Origin: Williamsia serinedens
GTDB lineage: Bacteria > Actinomycetota > Actinomycetes > Mycobacteriales > Mycobacteriaceae
Length of the DNA: 64,000 bases
Direction of reading: 5' to 3'
Assembly: GCF_024171725.1 (NCBI RefSeq)
Contig: NZ_JAMTCG010000004.1
Span: 186,001-250,000 of the forward strand
The translations under genes were made by a program, and so were the position numbers. Every line of letters begins with the position of its first letter. Within the stretch, counting starts at the first letter, position 1. The notes below the pieces were generated by a model. It was given only the letters and a program-made list of their open reading frames with translations, had not been told where the DNA came from and did not search any database. Of this stretch, positions 1 through 8,578 are shown one piece after another.

Positions 1-363
1 CCAGTCCTGCACCTGACGGATGCCGACGACGGCTTTCGTCGACAGCGTCGACACCTGATCGGCGATCGACGGGGCGACCGCGGCCACCACCCCGGCGATG
101 ACCGCGGCCGCGACGACGACCCCGACGAGCGCGGCGAGCGCCGGCGGCACCGACCGCGACCGCAGCCACCGCACCGGAGGCCACAACACGGTGCACACGA
201 TGACCGCGAGGATCACCGGCAGCAGGATGACCCAGATCTGGGCCACGACCCAGCCGACGAGCCACAGCGCCGCCGCCACCAGGACGACCTGCAGCGCGAT
301 CACCGAGACCGATCGCAGGTGCGAGGCGTACACCGTTCCCCGGGTGGTGACCTGGCGACTCAT
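1..363 (-). CDS. AI-2E family transporter, N-terminal part (runs off window)
   Basis: The first 121 codons read from ATG at 363 to the window edge with no stop. The protein starts with a short polar segment, then a hydrophobic stretch (about residues 20-50, containing VVAQIWVILLPVILAVIV), the motif LWPPVRWLRSR, and a second membrane segment (about 72-95). This two-helix start followed by a polar stretch is typical of the AI-2E/PerM permease family (PF01594), polytopic membrane proteins of mostly unknown substrate. It lies 25 bases downstream of the F420-dependent oxidoreductase on the same strand and may be the last gene of that unit. The C-terminal two thirds of the gene are outside the window, so substrate cannot be judged. 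Family assignment is fairly firm; function is not. Confidence 0.75.
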   Translation of the reverse strand, partial: MSRQVTTRGTVYASHLRSVSVIALQVVLVAAALWLVGWVVAQIWVILLPVILAVIVCTVLWPPVRWLRSRSVPPALAALVGVVVAAAVIAGVVAAVAPSIADQVSTLSTKAVVGIRQVQDW

Positions 364-388
364 GCCGCCATGGTCACACACCCGGGCG

Positions 389-1348
389 TCACACGGACGA
401 ACGGATCGTGTCGATCAATTCGGACTTGCACAGCTCGAGGAAACCGTCGACGTCCGGCCCGGCGTTGAGCACCGTCAGGTGGTCGAAGCCGGCGTCGGCG
501 AACTCCTTCGCCGACGCGACGTGCGCGTCGAGGTCCGGACCGCACGACATCGCGTCGGCGATGTCGGACTCCCGGACCAGCGACGTCGCCGCCTCGAAGT
601 TGATCGGATTGGGCAACTCCGACTGCACCTTCCAGCCCGTGAGCCCGAACCGGAACGTGGAGTGCGCGGCCTTCACGGCCGAGTCGACGTCGGGCGCCCA
701 CGCCATCGGCACCTCGCAGAACCGCGCGCCGGAGCCGCCGGCCCCGCGGTACGCCGACACCAGTTCGCCGTCGGGTTCGGTGGCGAACAGCCCGTCCCCT
801 GCCTTCGCGGCGATCTCCGCGGCGTTCGTCCCGCCCGCCGCGACGACGATCTCCGGCAACTCGTCGGGCAGGTCGAACACTCGCGCGTCGTCGAGGGTGA
901 TGTGCTTGCCCTCGTAGGAGTGATAGCCGCCCGACCACAGCAGTCGGATGACCTCGATGGCCTCGCGCAGCATCTCGTGCCGCACGTGTGCCGACGGCCA
1001 CGGTGCGCCGGTGATGTGCTCGTTGAGCCGTTCACCGGATCCGAGGCCGAGCGTGAACCGGCCGTCGGAGAGGACCGCGGTGGTGGCGGCGGCCTGCGCG
1101 ATGATCGCGGGGTGATACCGGATGATCGGGCAGGTCACGCCGGTCGCGAGCTGGAGCGTCGACGTCTGCGCGCCGATCGCGGCGAGCATGGACCACGCGA
1201 AGCCGGAGTGCTGCTGGCTGTAGAGCCACGGGTGGAAGTGGTCGGAGACCTCGACGAAGTCGAAGCCCGCCTGTTCGGCGACGACCGCCTGGCGGACGAT
1301 CTCCTTCGGGTCGAAGGCCTCCGCCATCAACTTGAAGCCGATCTGCAC
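389..1348 (-). CDS. F420-dependent LLM-class oxidoreductase (G6PDH-like family)
   Basis: A 319-residue cytosolic TIM-barrel enzyme expected to use cofactor F420. The GTG at 1348 is chosen because the protein then opens with VQIGFKLMAEAF, the usual beta-1 start; an upstream extension of the frame has no family character. DHFHPW at residues 36-41 and GLGSGERLNE at 101-110 are the cofactor-site signatures of the F420-dependent glucose-6-phosphate-dehydrogenase-like subgroup. The start follows an AGG-type ribosome site and lies 4 bases after the stop of the DJ-1/PfpI gene, so the two are probably cotranscribed. The exact substrate cannot be read from sequence: this subgroup includes FGD itself and many uncharacterised reductases, and the context has no sugar-phosphate genes. 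Confidence 0.85.
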   Translation of the reverse strand: MQIGFKLMAEAFDPKEIVRQAVVAEQAGFDFVEVSDHFHPWLYSQQHSGFAWSMLAAIGAQTSTLQLATGVTCPIIRYHPAIIAQAAATTAVLSDGRFTLGLGSGERLNEHITGAPWPSAHVRHEMLREAIEVIRLLWSGGYHSYEGKHITLDDARVFDLPDELPEIVVAAGGTNAAEIAAKAGDGLFATEPDGELVSAYRGAGGSGARFCEVPMAWAPDVDSAVKAAHSTFRFGLTGWKVQSELPNPINFEAATSLVRESDIADAMSCGPDLDAHVASAKEFADAGFDHLTVLNAGPDVDGFLELCKSELIDTIRSSV

Positions 1349-1352
1349 GTCC

Positions 1353-1910
1353 TCAGCCCTTCGCGACGACGGCGACGACGCGCTCACAGAACGCCGGGAG
1401 GTCGTCGGGGTTGCGGCTGCTGACCAGGGTGTTGGGTCCGGAGGTGCACTCGACGACCTCCTCGTCGACCCAGGTCCCACCCGCGTTGCGGATGTCGGTC
1501 TGCAGGCTCGGCCACGACGTGATGGTCCGGCCCGAGAGCACGCCGGCCTCGACGAGCGTCCACGGCGCGTGACAGATGGCCGCGACCGGCTTGCCCGCGT
1601 CGAAGAAGCCCTTGGCGAAGGCGACCGCCTCGTCGACGGTGCGCAGGTAGTCCGGGTTGGCGACGCCACCGGGCAGGACCAGCGCGTCGTAGTCGGACGG
1701 GGACACGTCCGACACCGTCGCGTCGACGGGGAACGTGTCGGCCTTGTCCAGGTGGTTGAAACCCTGGACCTCGCCGCTGTCGGTGGACACCAGCTTCGGC
1801 GTGCCGCCGGCCTGTTCGACCGCCTTCCACGGCTCGGTCAACTCGACCTGCTCGATGCCCTCGGGGGCCACCAGGAAGGCCACGGTCTTGCCGGTCAGTT
1901 CGTCACTCAT
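1353..1910 (-). CDS. DJ-1/PfpI family protein (class I glutamine amidotransferase-like)
   Basis: A 185-residue protein of the DJ-1/PfpI superfamily. The nucleophile elbow AICHAPW places the reactive cysteine at about residue 113 followed by a histidine, and APEGIE near residue 17 supplies the conserved acidic residue. ALVLPGGVANPDYLR matches the family's glycine-rich strand. Members act as stress-associated glyoxalases/deglycases or proteases; which applies here is unknown. The ATG at 1910 is preceded by GGAG about 8 bases upstream. It sits between the DUF7218 protein and the F420 oxidoreductase on the same strand, consistent with a small stress-response operon. Confidence 0.88.
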   Translation of the reverse strand: MSDELTGKTVAFLVAPEGIEQVELTEPWKAVEQAGGTPKLVSTDSGEVQGFNHLDKADTFPVDATVSDVSPSDYDALVLPGGVANPDYLRTVDEAVAFAKGFFDAGKPVAAICHAPWTLVEAGVLSGRTITSWPSLQTDIRNAGGTWVDEEVVECTSGPNTLVSSRNPDDLPAFCERVVAVVAKG

Positions 1911-1956
1911 GGTCAGATCTCCGTTCGTGTGTGGGGTGCTCGGATGGGGGCGCGCG

Positions 1957-2232
1957 TCAGTGGTCGCGCAGCATCTCCACGAGCTCGTCCTTGTTCTTGT
2001 CGGAATAGCCGTGCAGATCAAGCTCTTTCGCGCGCTTCTTGAGCTCGTCGACGGTCCACTCCTCGTACGAGGGGGATTTCCCGCCCTTGTGCCCGACGTC
2101 GGATCGTCCGCGGTTGGCGGCCGCGTTCGAGATGCGTGCCGACTTCTCCTTCGAGTTCCCCTTGTCGCGGAGCTCCTCGTAGAGATCGGGATCCTTGAGC
2201 TGCGGTGCGTCTTCGTTCTTCTTCTCGGCCAT
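1957..2232 (-). CDS. DUF7218 family protein with Rho-N-like C-terminus
   Basis: A 91-residue, highly charged cytosolic protein. The N-terminal half (EKKNEDAPQLKDPDLYEELR) is polar and probably disordered. Residues about 57-91 (TVDELKKRAKELDLHGYSDK, then NKDELVEMLRDH) look like the SAP/Rho N-terminal helical extension that binds nucleic acid. Small proteins of this type are common in actinobacteria, often near stress genes, and their role is unknown. It is the first gene of the run that continues into the DJ-1/PfpI and F420-oxidoreductase genes, 46 bases before the former. The start at ATG 2232 has a GGAGGGAG-like ribosome site. Nucleic-acid binding is inferred from the fold only. Confidence 0.8.
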   Translation of the reverse strand: MAEKKNEDAPQLKDPDLYEELRDKGNSKEKSARISNAAANRGRSDVGHKGGKSPSYEEWTVDELKKRAKELDLHGYSDKNKDELVEMLRDH

Positions 2233-2360
2233 GCGTCACTCCCTCCTCGCACGGTGGAAAACCGGGTCTGTTCAGGGCACAGCAACGCTTCTCGGCTGTA
2301 CGTCCGACGCTACACTCGCCGCCCCTCGAGATGGCTGTTCTCGCTGGTACGGTCGAAGGG

Positions 2361-3539
2361 GTGAACCGATCGCGGATCGCCCGGTATTCCCCCGTCGTGG
2401 CGGCCGTGGTCGCCGCCCTCACGATGTCGGCGTGTGGCGCCGACGCGACCGACGACCGTGACGAGTCGTCGCGCACGGATGCCGCACCGACGCCGTCCTC
2501 GTCGTCCGCAGGCGACGACTCGATCCGTGTGCGCGACGAGATGACCGGACTCGATCACCCCTGGGACGTCGTCCTCGATCCCGGCGGCGCCATCGTCACC
2601 GGAGAGCGATCCGGCCGGATCATGGTGCGCCAGAACGACGGTCGCGTCGGCGAGGTCCGCGCCGACGGTCTCGACGTCCGCGCCCGCGGCGAGGGCGGCC
2701 TCATGGGGATGGCCCTCGCTAACGACTTCGCGACGTCGCGGTCGGTGTACACGTGCTACGCGAGCACCGCCGGCGACGTGCGCCTGGTCCGGTGGACCGC
2801 CGCGCCCGACTGGTCGTCGATGACGCGAGCGCAGGACGTCCTGACCGGGATACCGCTCAACGCCAGTGGCCGCCACAGCGGTTGCCGCGTGCTCCCGGCG
2901 CCCGACGGGACACTGTTCGTCGCGACCGGTGACACCGCCTCGCCGACCGCCTCCCAGGATCTGCGGTCGTTGGGCGGAAAGGTGTTGCACGTCAACGCCG
3001 ATGGCTCACCGGCGGCCGGGACGCTCCCCGGCACGCCCATCCACTCGTTCGGGCACCGCAACCCCCAGGGGCTCGCGTTCGTCCCGGGCACCGACCGGCT
3101 CTACACCTCCGAGCACGGACCCACCGTCGACGACGAGGTGAACCTCGAACAACCGCGGGCGAACTACGGATGGGACCCGGACACGGGGAGCGGCTCGTAC
3201 GACGAGAGCGTCCCCATGACCGACACCCGCAAGTTCCCGACCGCCGTGCCGTCGGTGTGGTCGTCGGGTGATCCCACCCTCGCCGTCGCCGACATCGAGG
3301 TCCTCGGCCCGGTGTGGGGGAAGTACCGGGGGATGCTCGCCGTGGCGGCGTTGAAGGCTCAGAGACTGATGCTGCTGCGGCTCTCACCAGACGGGCGGTC
3401 GACGACCGAGCGGGTCGACCTGCTCCAGGGCACCGAGGGGCGGTTGCGGTCGATCACGACCGCACCGGACGGGTCGCTGTTGGTCACGACGGACAACGGC
3501 GACGGCGCCGACAAGGTGCTCCGGGTCAGCGCCGCCTGA
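2361..3539 (+). CDS. PQQ-dependent sugar (glucose/sorbosone) dehydrogenase, lipoprotein
   Basis: A 392-residue secreted lipoprotein of the six-bladed beta-propeller glucose/sorbosone dehydrogenase family (PF07995). The GTG at 2361 (preceded by GAAGGG) gives a proper signal peptide: NRSRIAR, a hydrophobic stretch, then the lipobox MSAC with cysteine about residue 25. Propeller motifs visible include LDHPWDVV, GGLMGMAL, GRHSGCRV, SFGHRNPQGLAF and SEHGPTVDDEVN, the last two being the strongest family signatures. Such enzymes oxidise sugars with PQQ, but many actinobacterial lipoprotein members have no proven cofactor, so the dehydrogenase activity is inferred. It is divergent from the DUF7218 gene. 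A Ser/Thr/Asp-rich linker follows the lipid cysteine. Confidence 0.88.
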   Translation: MNRSRIARYSPVVAAVVAALTMSACGADATDDRDESSRTDAAPTPSSSSAGDDSIRVRDEMTGLDHPWDVVLDPGGAIVTGERSGRIMVRQNDGRVGEVRADGLDVRARGEGGLMGMALANDFATSRSVYTCYASTAGDVRLVRWTAAPDWSSMTRAQDVLTGIPLNASGRHSGCRVLPAPDGTLFVATGDTASPTASQDLRSLGGKVLHVNADGSPAAGTLPGTPIHSFGHRNPQGLAFVPGTDRLYTSEHGPTVDDEVNLEQPRANYGWDPDTGSGSYDESVPMTDTRKFPTAVPSVWSSGDPTLAVADIEVLGPVWGKYRGMLAVAALKAQRLMLLRLSPDGRSTTERVDLLQGTEGRLRSITTAPDGSLLVTTDNGDGADKVLRVSAA

Positions 3540-3753
3540 GTCCGCGCCGCCACGCCTGCACGCGGGTGAGGAACGACTCGACCGCGTCGAGATCGGCGAC
3601 CGCGGAGGGTTCGGGCGGGGCGACATGCGACGTCTCCGCGGCGATCGCGTCGGCCACCTGCCTCTCGCCGTAGAGGCCCATCATCACGTCGACAGCCCAG
3701 CCCGGGTACTCGGCGAGCGGGATGTCCCGCTCCTTCCGTCGTGTTACGCGCAC
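3526..3753 (-). CDS. Small hypothetical protein (possible C-terminal NmrA/SDR remnant)
   Basis: A 75-residue reading frame from GTG 3753, overlapping the end of the convergent sugar dehydrogenase by 14 bases. The sequence AEYPGWAVDVMMGLYGERQV followed by ADAIAAETSHV resembles the C-terminal region of NmrA-like NAD(P)-binding proteins, where G-x-P-x-W, then LY, then a V-T-x-x-V run occurs, but the nucleotide-binding N-terminal domain is absent. It could therefore be a free-standing small protein or the remnant of a decayed longer gene. An in-frame ATG further upstream would overlap the likely cstA promoter. Reality as an expressed gene is uncertain. Confidence 0.45.
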   Translation of the reverse strand: MRVTRRKERDIPLAEYPGWAVDVMMGLYGERQVADAIAAETSHVAPPEPSAVADLDAVESFLTRVQAWRRGLRRR

Positions 3754-3791
3754 GTTACGAGAATGGCACGCGACCGCCGGTTCGACCAGCA

Positions 3792-3820
3792 TTCGGCGCA
3801 GGTCGCCGCGAATGTAGAGT
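3792..3820 (+). promoter_or_regulatory. Possible cstA promoter
   Basis: TTCGGC at 3792-3797 and TAGAGT at 3815-3820 are separated by 17 bases and lie 57 bases upstream of the cstA GTG. The -10 match is reasonable and the -35 match weak, so this is a candidate only. Confidence 0.35.
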
Positions 3821-3876
3821 GACCCGGGCCACACCCGGCACCCCTCATCTCGGCCAGCACAGGAGTTGATCCGCTC

Positions 3877-6156
3877 GTGACAGCCACCCGGGAGCGCTCC
3901 GGCGACGTCCTCGACAACCCCGACATCGAGCTCGTCCGGACAGACCCCGACGCCCCTCCGGTCGCCATCGTCGACCGCTCCCCCATGACCGTCGGCAAGC
4001 GCCTGCTGTTCGCGGCGATCGGTCTCCTCGGCGCGATCTCGTGGGCCGTCATCGCGATCGTCCGTGGCGAGTCGGTCAACGCCGTCTGGTTCGTGCTGGC
4101 CGCGGTCTGCACCTACGTCATCGCCTACCGCTTCTACGCGCGACTCATCGAGATGAAGGTGATCGTCCCCCGCGACGACCACGCGACGCCGGCCGAGGTC
4201 CTCGACAACGCGAAGGACTACATGCCGACCGATCGGCGTGTGCTCTTCGGGCACCACTTCGCCGCGATCGCCGGCGCCGGACCGCTCGTCGGCCCGGTGC
4301 TCGCGGCCCAGATGGGGTACCTGCCCGGCACCATCTGGATCATCGTCGGCGTCGTGTTCGCCGGAGCGGTCCAGGACTACCTGGTGCTGGCCATCTCGAC
4401 CCGACGACGCGGACGCAGCCTCGGCCAGATGGCGCGCGACGAACTCGGCGCCGTGGGCGGGACGGCGGCGATCGTCGCGGTGTTCGTCATCATGATCATC
4501 CTCATCGCCGTGCTCGGACTGGTCGTGGTCAACGCACTCGCCGAGAGCCCCTGGGGCGTCTTCTCTCTCGCGATGACCCTGCCCATCGCCGTGTTCATGG
4601 GCGTCTACCTGCGCTACCTGCGGCCCGGCCGCATCTCCGAGGTCTCGGTCATCGGGTTCGTCCTGCTGATCCTGGCCATCGTCGCCGGCGGCTGGGTCGC
4701 CGAGACCTCGTGGGGCGAGGACTGGTTCACCCTCTCGCCGGTGTTCCTGTCGTGGGCGATCATCATCTACGGCTTCGCCGCGGCCGTGCTGCCGGTGTGG
4801 CTGGTGCTGGCGCCGCGCGACTACCTCTCCACGTTCATGAAGGTCGGCACCATCGTGCTGCTGGCGGTGGGCATCCTCATCGCCCGACCGGTCATGCAGG
4901 CCCCGGCGATCAGTGACTTCGCCAGCAGCGGCACGGGTCCCGCCTTCGCGGGCTCGTTGTTCCCGTTCCTGTTCATCACCATCGCCTGCGGCGCCCTGTC
5001 CGGCTTCCACGCGCTGATCGCGTCCGGCACGACGCCCAAGCTGCTGGAGAAGGAGAGCCAGGCCCGGGTCATCGGATACGGCGGGATGCTCACCGAGTCG
5101 TTCGTCGCGATCATGGCGCTGATCACCGCCTGCATCCTCGACCCGCACCTCTACTTCGCCATGAACGCCCCGAAGGGGGCCACCGGCGGGACCGCGCAGA
5201 GTGCCGCCGAGTACACCAACACCAAGCTCGGGCTGCCCGGACCGCCGACGTCGGCCGATCAGTTGCAGGCCTACGCCGACGGCGTGGAGGAGAAGTCGGT
5301 CATCTCGAAGACCGGTGGCGCACCCACCCTCGCGATGGGAATGTCCGAGACGTTGCAACGCGCGTTCGGCGGCGACAGCCTGCGCTCGTTCTGGTACCAC
5401 TTCGCGATCATGTTCGAGGCGCTGTTCATCCTCACCACGGTGGACGCGGGCACCCGCGTCGCGCGGTTCATGCTCTCCGACGGGATCAGCAACATCAAGG
5501 GGGCCAAGCGTTTCGCCGACCCGTCATGGCGCGTCGGGGCGTGGATCTGCACCCTCGTCGTCGTGGCGGGCTGGGGGTCGATCCTCCTGATGGGCGTCAC
5601 GGACCCGCTCGGTGGCATCAACACACTGTTCCCGCTCTTCGGCATCGCCAACCAGCTTCTGGCCGCCATCGCGCTGACCGTGGTCCTCGTGGTGGTGATG
5701 AAGAAGGGGAAGTTCCGGTGGGCCTGGATCCCGGGCGTGCCGTTGGTCTGGGACCTGGCGGTCACCATGACCGCGTCGTACCAGAAGATCTTCTCGTCCA
5801 ACCCAGCGATCGGGTACTGGCAGCAGCACAGCGATTTCGTCGGCGCCCGCGACGCCGGCGAGACGTCGTTCCGGACGGCCAAGACCGCGCAGGAGATCGA
5901 CGCCGTCATCCGCAACACGGTCATCCAGGGGACGTTGTCGATCGTCTTCGCCGCGCTGGTGCTCGTCGTCGCCGCCGTCGGACTGTGGGTGTGCATCCGC
6001 GCCGTGCGCGCCGGCGGCCTGCCCACCACCGAGGTCGAGCCGGTGCCGTCCTCCCTCTTCGCACCGAGCGGACTCATCCCGACACCGGTGGAGAAGGCGG
6101 TCGCCGAGCAGTGGCGGGAGCACGGGACCCGCGACCCCGCGACGAGCCGGACATGA
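3877..6156 (+). CDS. cstA: Carbon starvation protein CstA (peptide/pyruvate-type transporter)
   Basis: A 759-residue polytopic inner-membrane protein with some 16-18 hydrophobic segments. The hallmark GHHFAAIAGAGPLVGPVLAA lies about residues 127-146. KDYMPTDRRVLFGHHF precedes it, and the later SGFHALIASGTTPKLLEKES block and the TVDAGTRVARFMLSD block are also typical of CstA (PF02554/PF13722). The family imports peptides or, in the BtsT branch, pyruvate during carbon limitation. The GTG start follows AGGAG at 3861-3865. The N-terminus carries an extra polar segment of about 40 residues before the first helix, as in other actinobacterial members. The stop overlaps the start of the YbdD-like gene by 4 bases, the usual pairing. 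Substrate choice between peptides and pyruvate is not decided by sequence. Confidence 0.93.
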   Translation: MTATRERSGDVLDNPDIELVRTDPDAPPVAIVDRSPMTVGKRLLFAAIGLLGAISWAVIAIVRGESVNAVWFVLAAVCTYVIAYRFYARLIEMKVIVPRDDHATPAEVLDNAKDYMPTDRRVLFGHHFAAIAGAGPLVGPVLAAQMGYLPGTIWIIVGVVFAGAVQDYLVLAISTRRRGRSLGQMARDELGAVGGTAAIVAVFVIMIILIAVLGLVVVNALAESPWGVFSLAMTLPIAVFMGVYLRYLRPGRISEVSVIGFVLLILAIVAGGWVAETSWGEDWFTLSPVFLSWAIIIYGFAAAVLPVWLVLAPRDYLSTFMKVGTIVLLAVGILIARPVMQAPAISDFASSGTGPAFAGSLFPFLFITIACGALSGFHALIASGTTPKLLEKESQARVIGYGGMLTESFVAIMALITACILDPHLYFAMNAPKGATGGTAQSAAEYTNTKLGLPGPPTSADQLQAYADGVEEKSVISKTGGAPTLAMGMSETLQRAFGGDSLRSFWYHFAIMFEALFILTTVDAGTRVARFMLSDGISNIKGAKRFADPSWRVGAWICTLVVVAGWGSILLMGVTDPLGGINTLFPLFGIANQLLAAIALTVVLVVVMKKGKFRWAWIPGVPLVWDLAVTMTASYQKIFSSNPAIGYWQQHSDFVGARDAGETSFRTAKTAQEIDAVIRNTVIQGTLSIVFAALVLVVAAVGLWVCIRAVRAGGLPTTEVEPVPSSLFAPSGLIPTPVEKAVAEQWREHGTRDPATSRT

Positions 6157-6344
6157 GCGGCCTCGCGCGCGGGCTCGCCACCGTCCGGCGCTACGTCGGG
6201 GACGTCATGGGCGACAACCACTATCAGCGCTATGTCGCCCATCACCGTCGGCATCACCCGGGGACACCGCTGATGTCCGAGCGCGAGTACTGGCGGATGC
6301 GGCACGCCGAGGCCGACGCGAACCCGGGCGCCCGCTGCTGCTGA
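6153..6344 (+). CDS. YbdD/YjiX family small protein
   Basis: A 63-residue protein with GDNHYQRYVAHHRRHHPGTP and MSEREYWRMRHAE, the diagnostic signature of the YbdD/YjiX family (PF04328). In many bacteria this short protein is encoded directly after CstA/BtsT permeases and is thought to assist the transporter; the mechanism is unproven. Its ATG overlaps the cstA stop (ATGA at 6153-6156), so translation is probably coupled. The C-terminal pair of cysteines (ARCC) is a small local feature of unknown value. Confidence 0.9.
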   Translation: MSGLARGLATVRRYVGDVMGDNHYQRYVAHHRRHHPGTPLMSEREYWRMRHAEADANPGARCC

Positions 6345-6420
6345 TCGGCACTCCCCGGACGCGGACAGCCGTGTCCGAAACCCGCTGGAGCCCGCCCGCG
6401 CCGGATGGCACCGTGGAGGC

Positions 6421-8013
6421 ATGACCGCAGCAGCCCCCGTCGTCCCGACGGGCCCCGACGGTGTCGTCGGGTTGGACTTCGACGGCTGCTATCGCGCGCT
6501 GGCCGCCCGCGACCGCCGCTTCGACGGACAGTTCTTCGTCACGGTCTCGTCAACCGGGATCTACTGCCGGCCGTCGTGTCCGGCCATCCGTCCCCGCCGC
6601 GAGAACGTCGACTTCGTCCTCACCGCGGCCGCGGCGCAGCAGCGTGGTTTCCGGGCCTGCCGCCGATGCCTGCCCGACGCGGTACCGGGCTCGCCGCACT
6701 GGGACGTCGGCACCGACCTCGCGTCCCGCGCGATGCGCCTCATCGGTGACGGCGTCGTCGACCGCGAGGGGGTCGACGGACTCGCCCGCGCGCTCGGGTA
6801 CTCCGTCCGCCACGTCACCCGCGTGCTCGGTGAGCACCTCGGCGCCGGCCCCCTGGCGCTCGCCCGCGCGCACCGCGCCACGAGCGCGCGCCTGCTGATC
6901 CAGTGCACGTCGATGTCCATGTCCGACATCGCCTTCGCCGCCGGCTTCGCCAGCATCCGACAGTTCAACGACACGATCCGCGAGGTGTTCGACGAGACCC
7001 CCACGGCGTTGCGCCGACGAGCGGACACCACGCGGACACCGAGGACGGACGGGACCACCGTGCGTCTGCGCCTCGGGCTGCGACGGCCGTTCGCGCCGGC
7101 GTGGCTGGACTGGTTCCTCGCCGGACACGCCGTCGACGGCCTGGAACACCACGACGGCACGGCCTTCCACCGCGCGATGACCACACCACACGGCCACGTG
7201 ATCGTCTCGGCGGAACTGCACGACCAGCACGTCGACGCCGCCGTGACGGCAGGCGACCTGCGGGATCTCGGTCCGTCGATCCACCGGCTGCGACGGCTGC
7301 TCGACCTCGACGCCGACGCCGAGGCGGTCGACGACGCCCTCGCCGCCGACCCCGAGATCGGCCCCCTCGTCGGAGCCTGGCCCGGGATCCGCGTCCCGGG
7401 CGCGGTCGACGGGTTCGAGACCCTCGTCCGCACGATGGTCGGCCAGCAGATCAGCCTGGCCGCGGCGCGCACCCATGTCGGCCGACTCGTCACCACCCTC
7501 GGCGAACCCGTCGACGCCGCAGGCGATCTGCCCGTGACGCACCTGTTCCCGACCGCGGCGGCGATCGCCGAGCGCGGCCACGAGGTCCTCCGCGGACCGC
7601 GACGGCGGATGGCCGCGATCGTCGGTGTGGCCCGCACGGTCGCCGACGGGGCGCTCACCCTGCACCCGGCGATGGAGTCCGCCGAACTCCGCGAGGCGCT
7701 CCTCGCCCAGCCGGGCATCGGACGGTGGACCGCCGACTACGTCGTGATGCGGGTCCTGCGCGACCCCGACATCCTCCTCGACGGCGATCTCGTCCTGCGT
7801 CGTCACGCCGACGCGCTCGGCATCGACCTGCGCGACACCTCCCGATGGTCGCCCTGGCGCAGCTACGTGTCGATGCACCTGTGGCGCGACGCGCTGGCCC
7901 CCACCGTGCCGACCCTGCGGCCGAGCCCGCCCGCTCCCCGGGATGGAACCGATCCGACCGTGCGTGCGTCCGATGGACGACAGCCCCACCACGACCCAGA
8001 GGAGAACCCATGA
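6421..8013 (+). CDS. Ada-AlkA fusion: methylphosphotriester-repair/AraC regulator with 3-methyladenine DNA glycosylase
   Basis: A 530-residue three-part DNA-alkylation repair protein. Residues about 17-88 form the Ada zinc domain: Cys49 and Cys53 (GIYCRPSC) with Cys80 and Cys83 (RACRRC) bind zinc, one of them accepting methyl groups from phosphotriesters. Residues about 95-195 are an AraC-type helix-turn-helix (GVDGLARALGYSVRHVTRVL, then MSDIAFAAGFASIRQFND). Residues about 205-500 are an AlkA-type HhH-GPD glycosylase, with LAQPGIGRWTADYVVMR and a catalytic aspartate expected in LLDGDLVLRR. The same AdaA-AlkA architecture followed by ogt is known in mycobacteria. The stop overlaps the ogt start by 4 bases. 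Ada-like self-induction after methylation is expected from the family. Confidence 0.93.
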   Translation: MTAAAPVVPTGPDGVVGLDFDGCYRALAARDRRFDGQFFVTVSSTGIYCRPSCPAIRPRRENVDFVLTAAAAQQRGFRACRRCLPDAVPGSPHWDVGTDLASRAMRLIGDGVVDREGVDGLARALGYSVRHVTRVLGEHLGAGPLALARAHRATSARLLIQCTSMSMSDIAFAAGFASIRQFNDTIREVFDETPTALRRRADTTRTPRTDGTTVRLRLGLRRPFAPAWLDWFLAGHAVDGLEHHDGTAFHRAMTTPHGHVIVSAELHDQHVDAAVTAGDLRDLGPSIHRLRRLLDLDADAEAVDDALAADPEIGPLVGAWPGIRVPGAVDGFETLVRTMVGQQISLAAARTHVGRLVTTLGEPVDAAGDLPVTHLFPTAAAIAERGHEVLRGPRRRMAAIVGVARTVADGALTLHPAMESAELREALLAQPGIGRWTADYVVMRVLRDPDILLDGDLVLRRHADALGIDLRDTSRWSPWRSYVSMHLWRDALAPTVPTLRPSPPAPRDGTDPTVRASDGRQPHHDPEENP

Positions 8014-8528
8014 CCACCACCGGAGTCATCGCACGCACCACCGTCCTCGGCGAACCGTTCACGGTCGTCTCCGTCGACGACGCGGTCGTCGCGTCGGGCT
8101 GGACCGGCGACGTCGACGAACTGCTCGCGCTGGTCCACCCGCGTCTGCGACCCGACGGCGTGGAGGACGGCGAGCTGCCCGCGGTCGTCGAGGCCGTCCG
8201 GCGATACGACGACGGGGACCTCGGCGCGGTCGACGCGGTGGCGGTCAGCCAGCGCAGCAACGGCGCGTTCCTCGAGACGGCCTGGACCGAGCTGCGCCGT
8301 GTCGTGCCGGGGCAGCCGCTCTCCTACCGCGAGTTCGCCGCGCGCTTCGGCCACGAGAACGGTGGGCGTGTCGGCGCGCAGGCGTGTTCCCGCAACGCGG
8401 CGGCACTGTTCGTGCCGTGCCACCGGATCCAGCGGACCGACGGGTCGATGGGCGGCTTCCGCTACGGCATCGAGCTCAAGAGGCGGCTGCGGGCGCACGA
8501 GACGCACCACGCGCGTCGCGTCGCCTGA
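8010..8528 (+). CDS. ogt: Methylated-DNA-protein-cysteine methyltransferase
   Basis: A 172-residue suicide repair protein that removes methyl groups from O6-methylguanine. FVPCHRIQRTDGSMGGFRYG contains the invariant PCHR box with acceptor Cys137. QPLSYREFAARFG supplies the DNA-binding helix, and GAQACSRN corresponds to the conserved AxA-x-N segment. The ATG at 8010 overlaps the stop of the Ada-AlkA gene (ATGA) and is preceded by GAGGAG, so the two proteins should be made together. The Ada-AlkA protein has no methyltransferase domain of its own, so this gene supplies the missing activity of the classical Ada protein. Confidence 0.95.
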   Translation: MTTTGVIARTTVLGEPFTVVSVDDAVVASGWTGDVDELLALVHPRLRPDGVEDGELPAVVEAVRRYDDGDLGAVDAVAVSQRSNGAFLETAWTELRRVVPGQPLSYREFAARFGHENGGRVGAQACSRNAAALFVPCHRIQRTDGSMGGFRYGIELKRRLRAHETHHARRVA

Positions 8529-8578
8529 GACGGATGTGACGGGGTCCGGTGTCGTACCCCGCGGGCACCCTGTCGTCC

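Noticed and set aside
3526-5400. 624-codon minus-strand open frame across cstA
   Set aside because: It is antisense to a clear CstA gene; the protein is low-complexity Asp/His/Arg/Gly as produced by the complement of GC-rich codons. Only its last 75 codons may be real.
6362-6377. CGGACA-GCCG-TGTCCG inverted repeat before the Ada-AlkA gene as operator
   Set aside because: Short arms in very GC-rich DNA; no promoter elements in register. It could equally be a weak terminator for the cstA unit.
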